Shown here: in pieces, positions 8,565 to 14,628 of the stretch
Position numbering within the stretch: the first letter of the stretch is position 1
How the letters are laid out: every line of letters starts with the position of its first letter
From: Candidatus Bathyarchaeota archaeon
Lineage (GTDB): Archaea; Thermoproteota; Bathyarchaeia; TCS64
NCBI GenBank assembly: GCA_016934355.1
Contig: JAFGTA010000059.1
Coordinates: 1-34,998, forward strand
Reading direction: 5' to 3'
Length of the DNA stretch: 34,998 nt
Made by a program: the position numbers and the translations under genes
Notes under the pieces: model-generated
Databases searched by the model: none
Told to the model about the DNA's origin: nothing
The model's input: only the letters and a program-made list of their open reading frames with translations

Positions 8565-8576
8565 TATTATATCATC
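8565..8576 (+). promoter_or_regulatory. TATA-like box of the D-aminoacylase gene
   Basis: ATTATATCAT with its flanks, centred near 8570, predicts a transcription start near 8597, only a few bases before the ATG at 8604: a leaderless or very short-leader mRNA. Confidence 0.45.
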
Positions 8577-8603
8577 TAGAGGCGACTTTCTCATTGTTCA
8601 GTC

Positions 8604-10220
8604 ATGTTTGACCTAGTCATAAGAAACGGCAGAGTCGTCGACGGCACCGGGAACCCGTGGTACTTCGCAGACGTCGCCGTCAAGGACGGCAAGATCGCAG
8701 GGATCGCCAAGAACCTTCAAGGCGAGGCCGGTAAAGTCATCGACGCGAAGGGACTCATAGTCGCCCCCGGGTTCATCGACGCCCACAGCCACGGCGACTA
8801 TAACACCCTCGTATACAGGGACATGGAGAACTTGATCCACCAGGGCATCACCACCGTCGTCGCAGGCCAGTGCGGCGCCAGCCCGGCGCCCCTCAGCGAC
8901 AAGTCGAGGGCGGAGATGCAGAAGGACGTGGACGCCTGGCTCCCCGAGGGCTACGAGTTGAGGCTAACGTGGGACACCTTCGACGACTACCTCGTCGAGG
9001 AGGAAAAAGAGGGGCTCGGAGCCAACGTCGCCCACATGGTGGGGCACGGCGCCGTCAGGGCTGCTGCCATGGGGTTCGAGGCGCGTGACCCAGCGGCGAC
9101 GGAGCTCGAAGCGATGAGGGAGCTCACCGCCGAGGCTATGGAGGCGGGCGCCTACGGCCTCAGCTCGGGGCTAATCTACCCGCCCGGGATATACGCTAAG
9201 ACGCCTGAGCTCATCGAGTTGGCGAAGGTGGCGGCTAGGTACGGCGGCGTCTACGACTCGCATATCAGGGGCGAGGGGAGGGGGCTCTTCGACGCACTCA
9301 GGGAGGCTCTGGAGATCGGTGAGAAGGCGGGCATCCCCGTTCAGATCAGCCACCACAAGATAGCGAGCAAGTCGATCTGGGGCCAGAGCCGCGAGTCGCT
9401 GACGATGTTCGAGGAGGCTAGGAGGCGCGGCGTGGACGTCACCGTTGACCAGTACCCCTACAAGGCTGGCTCCACGAGCCTCATTACGCTTCTGCCTCCG
9501 TGGGCTCACGACGGCGGCACCGAGGCTGCGCTTGAGCGCCTCAGGGACGAGGAGCTCAGGAGGCGAATGAAGAGGGAGATCGAGGAGGGCATCCCCGGCT
9601 GGGAGAACTTCGGAGGCGAACTCGGTTGGGAGAACGTACGCGTTACGTGGGTGAAGACGGACGCAAACAAGGCGGTCGAGGGGATGAACATGGTGGAGGT
9701 GAAGAAGCACCGCGGGGCACCTGACGAGTTCACAGCCCTCTACCAGCTGCTGCTGGAGGAGGAAGGCGCCACCCAGATGGTCATCTTCTACGGCGACGAG
9801 GGCGACGTTAAACGCATAATGAGTCACCCCCTCCACATGGTGGGCACAGACGCTGGCTGCTGCACAGTGGAGGGCCCCTTCTGCAAGGGGAAGCCCCACC
9901 CCAGGCACTACGGCACCTACCCCAAGATACTGGGCAGGTACGTTCGGGAGGAGAAGACGCTGCGGCTGGAGGAGGCCGTCAGGAAGATGACGAGCTTCCC
10001 GGCGCAGAGGTTCGGCATCCTCGACAGAGGCGTGCTGAGGCCCGGGATGTGCGCGGACATAACCGTTTTCAACCCGGACACCGTGGCCGAGAAGGCGACG
10101 TACAGTGTACCTCACGCGTTCCCCGAGGGCATCGACTACGTCGTCGTGAATGGCATGGTCACCATCGGTGGAGGCGTGTACACTGGCGTACACGCGGGTA
10201 AGACCCTGAGAAAGAGATAA
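8604..10220 (+). CDS. N-acyl-D-amino-acid deacylase (D-aminoacylase family amidohydrolase)
   Basis: A 538-residue metal-dependent amidohydrolase. The N-terminal beta-sandwich 'FDLVIRNGRVVDGTG' leads into the barrel with metal-site 'DAHSHGD' (His61, His63). The cysteine ligand lies in 'GQCGASPAP' (Cys90), later ligands in 'YDSHIRGEG' and 'QISHHK', and the catalytic Asp in 'VGTDAG'. The sandwich is completed by 'LRPGMCADITVF'. The Cys ligand is the hallmark that separates D-aminoacylases from dihydroorotases. Predicted reaction: hydrolysis of N-acyl-D-amino acids (or related N-carbamoyl/dipeptide substrates) in the cytosol. It lies near peptidases and amino-acid enzymes, which fits peptide or cell-wall salvage. 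Confidence 0.88.
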   Translation: MFDLVIRNGRVVDGTGNPWYFADVAVKDGKIAGIAKNLQGEAGKVIDAKGLIVAPGFIDAHSHGDYNTLVYRDMENLIHQGITTVVAGQCGASPAPLSDKSRAEMQKDVDAWLPEGYELRLTWDTFDDYLVEEEKEGLGANVAHMVGHGAVRAAAMGFEARDPAATELEAMRELTAEAMEAGAYGLSSGLIYPPGIYAKTPELIELAKVAARYGGVYDSHIRGEGRGLFDALREALEIGEKAGIPVQISHHKIASKSIWGQSRESLTMFEEARRRGVDVTVDQYPYKAGSTSLITLLPPWAHDGGTEAALERLRDEELRRRMKREIEEGIPGWENFGGELGWENVRVTWVKTDANKAVEGMNMVEVKKHRGAPDEFTALYQLLLEEEGATQMVIFYGDEGDVKRIMSHPLHMVGTDAGCCTVEGPFCKGKPHPRHYGTYPKILGRYVREEKTLRLEEAVRKMTSFPAQRFGILDRGVLRPGMCADITVFNPDTVAEKATYSVPHAFPEGIDYVVVNGMVTIGGGVYTGVHAGKTLRKR

Positions 10221-10237
10221 TCCTTTTTAAAAATGGT

Positions 10238-10260
10238 GTAGGGGGTTTCCCTACTTTTTT
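10238..10260 (+). terminator. Hairpin plus T6 terminator after the D-aminoacylase gene
   Basis: GTAGGG (10238-10243) pairs with CCCTAC (10249-10254) around a five-base loop and is followed by TTTTTT at 10255-10260. The element overlaps the last codons of the convergent gene on the other strand. Confidence 0.6.
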
Positions 10261-11285
10261 ATGTACTTGCCGAAGTGGACCGGCGTCGCGTGGACGACAG
10301 GCAGGTCCGCCATGGTCTTCAGGCCAGGCTCCGCGTTGATGACCAGAGGAATCATGTTCGTGGTCATGGCTATGGTGCCGTGGTCTCCGTGGACGCATGG
10401 GCTGATCCTCTGGTGGATCGGCGGAACGCCCTCGATGTCTACGCCGTCGAACTCCTCGGGCGCGCCGATGTACGCCTTAAAGTCCATGGTGATGACGGCC
10501 TTGCCGCCCATGATACCGTAAGCCATCTGCATGGAACCCGCGTTCTTGCCCTTGGGCACCTTGATGGCGTCGCTCGCGGCGTCGTGGTCAAGGATGACCG
10601 CCTGCGGCGGGTCCACCTTGATCTCGTCCAGCTCCCAGCCCAGGGAGTCGGAGATCATCTGGATGCTCTGCTCCAAGCCGACGTGACCCGTGATCTTCCC
10701 GGAGTCTATGGCCTTCCTGAACTCCTCCTTGGTCATGCCTGCCCCGATCTTCTTCTGGAAGGGGATGCGGCGCGTCGCTGCGTTCATCTGCCTCGAGACG
10801 TAGATGGTCTCCACCTGCTCGCAGGGGCCCGTCAGGAATGTGGGGAGGATGTCCATGAGGAACCCCGGGTTGATGCCGGTGCCCAGAAGCGTCGCCCCGT
10901 ACTTCTTGGCGACCTTGTCAAGCTCCTTCGCGTACTTGGTGCCCTCCTCCGTTGCATAGGGGTACCCAAGCTCCTCGCAGGTGCTGACGATGCTCACGCC
11001 GTGCTTCAAGATCTGCTCAAACTGGCCGTGGGTCTGCCTCAGGTAGGACATGGTGGTGTGGACAACGACGTCCGGCTTCGTCTTCTCCAGCACCTTGTCG
11101 GCGTCGTTGGAGATGACAACGCCTATCTTCTTCCCTCCGAGGACCTCGCCCAGGTCCTTCCCCACGATCTGGGAGTTGATGTCGACTGCGCCGACTATCT
11201 CGACGCCTTCCTTGGTGAGCAGATGGGTCGCGAGTCTCCTCCCGATGACTCCGATTCCGTAAGACACTACTTTAACGTTCTTCAA
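10251..11285 (-). CDS. 2,4-diaminopentanoate dehydrogenase-like NAD(P)-dependent oxidoreductase
   Basis: A 344-residue protein of the DapB-like Rossmann family that includes 2,4-diaminopentanoate dehydrogenase (Ord) of clostridial ornithine fermentation. The N-terminal nucleotide fold is 'VSYGIGVIGRRLATHLL' (glycine-rich loop). 'VDINSQIVGKDLGEVLG' follows the second strand, and 'LLGTGINPGFLMDILP' is the conserved substrate-domain entry. It starts with TTG at 11285. A TATA-like CTATAAAATG (minus strand, about 11315-11325) gives a near-leaderless transcript. The ornithine aminomutase partners OraS/OraE are not in the window, so the true substrate (a 3-amino acid or other DapB-type substrate) is uncertain. 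Confidence 0.75.
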   Translation of the reverse strand: MKNVKVVSYGIGVIGRRLATHLLTKEGVEIVGAVDINSQIVGKDLGEVLGGKKIGVVISNDADKVLEKTKPDVVVHTTMSYLRQTHGQFEQILKHGVSIVSTCEELGYPYATEEGTKYAKELDKVAKKYGATLLGTGINPGFLMDILPTFLTGPCEQVETIYVSRQMNAATRRIPFQKKIGAGMTKEEFRKAIDSGKITGHVGLEQSIQMISDSLGWELDEIKVDPPQAVILDHDAASDAIKVPKGKNAGSMQMAYGIMGGKAVITMDFKAYIGAPEEFDGVDIEGVPPIHQRISPCVHGDHGTIAMTTNMIPLVINAEPGLKTMADLPVVHATPVHFGKYIKK

Positions 11286-11394
11286 CTTTGTTCACGGTAA
11301 AACTACTGCAAGCCATTTTATAGTTTACTCTCGGGTTGCACCGTCTAAGCATTATCGGTCGCTCAATGTTGTAGGTACTGCATCCATTCAAACA

Positions 11395-11407
11395 TTTTAC
11401 TATATAC
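11395..11407 (+). promoter_or_regulatory. TATA-like box of the archaellin gene
   Basis: TTTTACTATATAC is centred near 11401, predicting transcription start near 11427 and a leader of roughly 35 bases. Confidence 0.5.
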
Positions 11408-11421
11408 AACATTCGATGTTG
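11407..11421 (+). promoter_or_regulatory. Palindrome CAACAT-TCG-ATGTTG between TATA box and start site
   Basis: A perfect 6+6 inverted repeat around TCG, immediately downstream of the TATA box at about -20 to -6. A copy of one half (CAATGTTG) occurs upstream at 11364-11371 and a near-copy CAAACAT at 11389-11395. The position is right for a repressor that blocks RNA polymerase recruitment. The binding factor is unknown. Confidence 0.45.
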
Positions 11422-11432
11422 GTTCGCCAGTC

Positions 11433-11449
11433 TATCCTAATATAGGATA
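11433..11449 (+). promoter_or_regulatory. Palindrome TATCCTA-ATA-TAGGATA in the archaellin leader
   Basis: A perfect 7+7 inverted repeat with a three-base spacer, ending just before the strong ribosome site GGAGGT (11451-11456), which stands seven bases before the GTG start at 11464. It may be a second operator, or a leader hairpin adjoining the ribosome site. Confidence 0.45.
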
Positions 11450-11463
11450 AGGAGGTAAACAAA

Positions 11464-12090
11464 GTGAACTACAGAAAAATTCTGAAAGAAAGACGTGCGA
11501 TGACAGGACTTGAAACAGCCATCATACTTGTCGCCTTCGTTATTACCGCAGCCGCCTTCGCGTTCGTGGTTCTGAACATGGGTTTCCTGACTGCCGAGAA
11601 GACGCAGTCAGTAATCAGTTCAGGCATGGCAGAGGCAGCCTCTGCGCTGCTCACAGACAGCGGGATGGTAGCCCAGTTCTCCAACGTCACAGGTGACCAG
11701 AGTGATATCTGCCTCACCAAGCTGACGTTCTACCTGAAGCTGTCACAGGGTCATGAGCCCATCGACCTTGACGACAGCGTCTTGGTTGGTACATACACGA
11801 ACCAGAGGTGTCACGGAGAGATCTATAGCAGCAACGGCACCATCATGACGGTCACGACCGTTAACGGTGACGGCGACTCGCTGCTGGAGGTTGGCGAGAA
11901 GTTCAAGGTGGTCATCGACTTCACTGAACTCGGTAAAGGCACCGTGGACCCCACTCAGGGCTCCGCTGCCAACGTGTACGCTCACCCGTACGAGGAGTTC
12001 AGGATCGAGCTCAGGCCCTCAGCGGGCGCCGTGCTAACCATCGAGCGTCAGGTTCCAGCGGTCTACAGCACTATCATGGTGCTTGACTAG
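11464..12090 (+). CDS. Archaellin (archaeal flagellin)
   Basis: A 208-residue structural subunit of the archaellum. The short basic class III leader 'MNYRKILKERRA' precedes the prepilin-peptidase (ArlK/FlaK-type) site, followed by the hydrophobic core 'MTGLETAIILVAFVITAAAF' and 'VVLNMGF', the strongly conserved archaellin N-terminal helix. The rest is a beta-rich globular domain. One potential sequon, 'NGT', is near residue 124. The GTG start follows a strong GGAGGT site. The gene stands alone: none of arlC-J nor the leader peptidase is in the window, so assembly genes must lie elsewhere. Confidence 0.88.
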   Translation: MNYRKILKERRAMTGLETAIILVAFVITAAAFAFVVLNMGFLTAEKTQSVISSGMAEAASALLTDSGMVAQFSNVTGDQSDICLTKLTFYLKLSQGHEPIDLDDSVLVGTYTNQRCHGEIYSSNGTIMTVTTVNGDGDSLLEVGEKFKVVIDFTELGKGTVDPTQGSAANVYAHPYEEFRIELRPSAGAVLTIERQVPAVYSTIMVLD

Positions 12091-12126
12091 GCCCGCATGA
12101 ACTTCTTTCCAATCTTTCTTATCCTT

Positions 12127-12142
12127 GTTTAAAAAAAAATTC
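12127..12142 (-). terminator. Oligo-T terminator after the signal peptidase gene
   Basis: The nine-A run at about 12132-12140 reads as T9 on the minus strand directly after the stop of the signal peptidase gene. The plus-strand pyrimidine/T clusters at about 12101-12128 may end archaellin transcription. Confidence 0.45.
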
Positions 12143-13129
12143 TTACTCTATTTCTCTGAGCCTGAGGCTTATGCTTCTGAAGGGCTCGACGCCCCTGCGT
12201 TTCAGGTACATTATGCACAGGAACAGCAGTATGCCGGGGAGCAGGTACACCAGTATCCTGTTGAAGGCCCGGTCGAAGACCGCGCTCTCCTCCATGAGGA
12301 GCCACGTCACGGGTACTATGCTTCCCTGGAAACTCCACCAGTTGCTGGGCGTTATGTAGAGGGTCCACCACGTCATGTCGCATGTTACGGGGATCATCAG
12401 CAGAACGAGGTGGTACAGCCACACCATCAGCCCCATGTCGTCGTCACCGACGGAGAGTGGCAGCAGCAGGCACCCGAAGTACCATGCGCCGAGGCTGATG
12501 TACTCGAGGGTCAGGCTGTTTCCAGTGTAGAGGTACATCACTATGACCGAGATGACCGCCACCGTGAAAGGTACAAACGACGCCCAGAGGACCTCTCCCT
12601 TTGGCTCGCCCTCAGCCCGTTTGGGCAGCAGCCCGTCGTAGAAGAACGCCAACCCCATGAGTAGCGCCACCAGCCCGAAGCCCTTCATCGTCTTTATGAA
12701 CAGTGAGAAGTAGCCTATGATGGGCAGCTTGTTGATGACGCGGCCCAGAACCAGCCGCTCGGAGACGGGGACGCCGTCGGGGAAGGCGTTGTTATCGCCC
12801 TTGGTCCTGTACACCCAGCCGTCTTCGTTCTCCCATTTCTCGATGGCCCTGTGCACTATGTACTCGTCCTCGAAGCCGGGCCGGACGAACACGAGTATGT
12901 CGCCGTCCGGCGGGTCGCCTGCGGCGACGGCCTCGAAGTCGTCGATTGCCTCGATGAAAATGAAGTCGCCCACCCCCAGGGTGGGGACCATGCTCTGGGA
13001 GATGACCACCATCATGGGGTTGTCTGTGCCGAGCGCCTGCTTGAGCACGAATGTACCGCCGTAGAAGACGCCTAGAAGGACGATGAACGTCGCGCCGTAT
13101 CTCAGTAGTTCTTTTGTACCGTCATCCAT
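12143..13129 (-). CDS. Signal peptidase I (S26B, archaeal/ER type) with multi-helix C-terminal membrane domain
   Basis: A membrane serine endopeptidase that removes Sec/Tat signal peptides. An N-terminal membrane helix (about residues 10-30) is followed by the catalytic Ser46 in 'VISQSMVPTLGVGD', His93 in 'YIVHRAI' and Asp112 in 'TKGDNN', the Ser-His-Asp arrangement of archaeal/ER enzymes rather than the bacterial Ser-Lys dyad. The catalytic domain ends near residue 140. The remaining roughly 185 residues form several further hydrophobic helices and end in a basic tail. The total of 328 residues is long for the family. It is the last gene of the tbp-tfeB cluster, 10 bases after tfeB. Confidence 0.85.
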   Translation of the reverse strand: MDDGTKELLRYGATFIVLLGVFYGGTFVLKQALGTDNPMMVVISQSMVPTLGVGDFIFIEAIDDFEAVAAGDPPDGDILVFVRPGFEDEYIVHRAIEKWENEDGWVYRTKGDNNAFPDGVPVSERLVLGRVINKLPIIGYFSLFIKTMKGFGLVALLMGLAFFYDGLLPKRAEGEPKGEVLWASFVPFTVAVISVIVMYLYTGNSLTLEYISLGAWYFGCLLLPLSVGDDDMGLMVWLYHLVLLMIPVTCDMTWWTLYITPSNWWSFQGSIVPVTWLLMEESAVFDRAFNRILVYLLPGILLFLCIMYLKRRGVEPFRSISLRLREIE

Positions 13130-13139
13130 TATCAGGAGC

Positions 13140-13517
13140 TCACTGTACAGCTTCTACTTCGATCCTTGGGTCTATCCACGCGGTGAGCCGTAGGCAGAAC
13201 ACAGGGTCCAGTGTGCCGCCTCTGAAACATTTCTCCGACTCGCTGCATATGAGGCATGGGCAGCCGCTCACAGACTCCAGGGTGACCGGCACCTTCTTGC
13301 TGAACAGCTTGTAGGTCCATCTACCGTCGTTTAGCACCTTCTTCCTTAGTATCCGCCCCTTCTCCTCGAACTTCTTGGCCATCCTCGAACCTTCACGGCT
13401 GCTCACGCCGAGGTTCTTCCATAGCTCGCTCTGAAGGAGGCCATCGTCCCCAGTGTCATATATCAGCTTGAGGCCTTTCTGCTCCACGCTGTTGTTTTTC
13501 GGCGCCAAGGGTACCAC
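13140..13517 (-). CDS. tfeB: TFE-beta / RPC34-like transcription factor with Fe-S cysteine motif
   Basis: A 125-residue winged-helix protein. Residues about 17-72 form the helix-turn-helix wing, with 'LLQSELWKNLGVSSREGSR' and the wing 'GRWTYKLF'. The C-terminus carries Cys88-x2-Cys91-x5-Cys97-x10-Cys108 (extra Cys86), including 'CFRGGTLDPVFC'. This matches the cubane [4Fe-4S]-binding end of TFE-beta and of the eukaryotic Pol III subunit RPC39/RPC34. TFE-beta pairs with TFE-alpha to stimulate promoter opening. The GTG start lies two bases after the tbp stop, so the two initiation factors are co-transcribed. The assignment rests on motif spacing and context. Confidence 0.75.
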   Translation of the reverse strand: MVPLAPKNNSVEQKGLKLIYDTGDDGLLQSELWKNLGVSSREGSRMAKKFEEKGRILRKKVLNDGRWTYKLFSKKVPVTLESVSGCPCLICSESEKCFRGGTLDPVFCLRLTAWIDPRIEVEAVQ

Positions 13518-13519
13518 GC

Positions 13520-14146
13520 CTAATCGTAGTAGATAAGGTCATAGTCTTCGAGTATCTCGTGGAGCTTCTCCACAGCCTCCTTGACCATGCCTTCATGCTT
13601 GGCTCCCGTGCAAACGAGTTTACCTGAGGCGAAGAGCAGCATCACCACCTTGGGCTCGCCCATCCTGTAGATGAGGCCCGGGAACTGCTCGGGCTCGTAC
13701 ATCACGTTATCCATGATGTCGGCGGCCGTCTCCAGATCGATCTTGCCGTGGAGGTTGGCCGAGGCAACGATGTTCTGGATGACGATCTTGGGCTTACCGA
13801 GGATGATGATGCCGTTGTTCTTGAGCTCCCTCACCACCTTCTTCACGGCGCTGCGGGCCATCTTCTCGCTCTTGGCGCCCGTGCAGACCATCTTGCCCGA
13901 CCCGAATATCAGGGTCGCCGTCTTGGGCCGTTTCAGCCTGAAGACCAGGCCGGGGAACTGTTTGGGCCTGTACTCCACGTTTCTGAAGACCTTCATGATG
14001 GCGAGGAGATCGATCTTCTGGTCAAGGCTGGCCGACGCAACGACGTTCTCGATGCTGATGGCGAGGTCCTTCTCTTCCTTGTCTGTTTCCTCTATTTTAT
14101 CGTCGAACTCGTCTAGGTCGTCGTCTAACTCTTTATCAATATCCAT
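13520..14146 (-). CDS. tbp: TATA-box-binding protein with acidic N-terminal extension
   Basis: A general initiation factor that binds and bends the TATA box. Two direct repeats form the saddle. Repeat one includes 'IENVVASASLDQKIDL' and 'GLVFRLKRPKTATLIFGSGK'. Repeat two includes 'IQNIVASANLHGKIDL' and 'GLIYRMGEPKVVMLLFASGK'. 'MVCTGAKSE' and 'LVCTGAKHE' end the strands. About 28 residues rich in Asp/Glu/Lys precede repeat one. ATG at 14146 is preferred to the GTG at 14158 because AGGTG then lies about 11 bases upstream, rather than overlapping. It follows the hypothetical gene by 30 bases and precedes tfeB by two. Confidence 0.95.
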   Translation of the reverse strand: MDIDKELDDDLDEFDDKIEETDKEEKDLAISIENVVASASLDQKIDLLAIMKVFRNVEYRPKQFPGLVFRLKRPKTATLIFGSGKMVCTGAKSEKMARSAVKKVVRELKNNGIIILGKPKIVIQNIVASANLHGKIDLETAADIMDNVMYEPEQFPGLIYRMGEPKVVMLLFASGKLVCTGAKHEGMVKEAVEKLHEILEDYDLIYYD

Positions 14147-14176
14147 GATTCTTCTCACACCTTTCGAATACGCCAG

Positions 14177-14503
14177 CTATAGTTTGCTTACCTTTTCCAG
14201 CATATCCTCCGGGAGGAGGTTCTGGTTCATTATCTCGACGACGGGTATCGTGCTTATGTTGGGCTCGTGCATCACCTTGTCGCTGAACCCGATCGCCCCT
14301 GAGTAGCTGTTGTATGTGATGAAGCTTCCTTCGAGAGCTTCACCGGTCTTCACGAAGTAGAGAAAGACCTCGCTCAGGGTCCCGCCGATGATGAAGTACA
14401 GGTGATCGCCGCCGTTCTCCATGTGCTGTATCACGTTTGATGCTGGAGAGGAGGCGACCAGCATGACTATGTCCCTGATGGTTTTCAGCTGGACAAACTT
14501 CAT
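14177..14503 (-). CDS. Conserved-looking hypothetical protein upstream of tbp
   Basis: A 108-residue soluble protein of mixed alpha/beta character that I do not recognise. It begins 'MKFVQLKTIRDIVMLVASS', has an internal 'HLYFIIGGTLSEVFLYFVK' segment that looks like two strands or a helix-strand unit, and ends in an amphipathic helix 'LLPEDMLEKVSKL'. It has no cysteine motif, signal peptide or clear membrane helix. It is the first gene of the tbp-tfeB-signal peptidase cluster, 30 bases before tbp, so a role linked to transcription is possible but unproven. Codon use resembles its neighbours, which supports a real gene. Confidence 0.65.
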   Translation of the reverse strand: MKFVQLKTIRDIVMLVASSPASNVIQHMENGGDHLYFIIGGTLSEVFLYFVKTGEALEGSFITYNSYSGAIGFSDKVMHEPNISTIPVVEIMNQNLLPEDMLEKVSKL

Positions 14504-14530
14504 GGCATTCGCTATACTAGGCGCGATTCC

Positions 14531-14552
14531 ACTATTTAAAGTATATAAATAG
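14531..14552 (-). promoter_or_regulatory. A/T-rich promoter of the tbp cluster
   Basis: ACTATTTAAAGTATATAAATAG contains TATA-like elements readable on the minus strand. They place transcription start at about 14510-14520, just before the ATG at 14503. Confidence 0.45.
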
Positions 14553-14599
14553 ATTTTCGGGGATTACGCAAAAACGCGGGTTCACACGGATATCGCACC

Positions 14600-14607
14600 T
14601 TATATAA
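14600..14607 (+). promoter_or_regulatory. TATA box giving a leaderless M14 peptidase mRNA
   Basis: TTATATAA is centred 25 bases before the GTG start codon at 14629, so transcription probably begins at the start codon itself. No Shine-Dalgarno is present. Confidence 0.55.
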
Positions 14608-14628
14608 CGTCCACATCTATTTGATGCA

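Noticed and set aside
9171..10193. A 340-codon minus-strand frame within the D-aminoacylase gene
   Set aside because: Antisense to a protein with clear catalytic motifs; the translation is His/Val/Leu/Arg-rich shadow sequence typical of GC-rich antisense frames.
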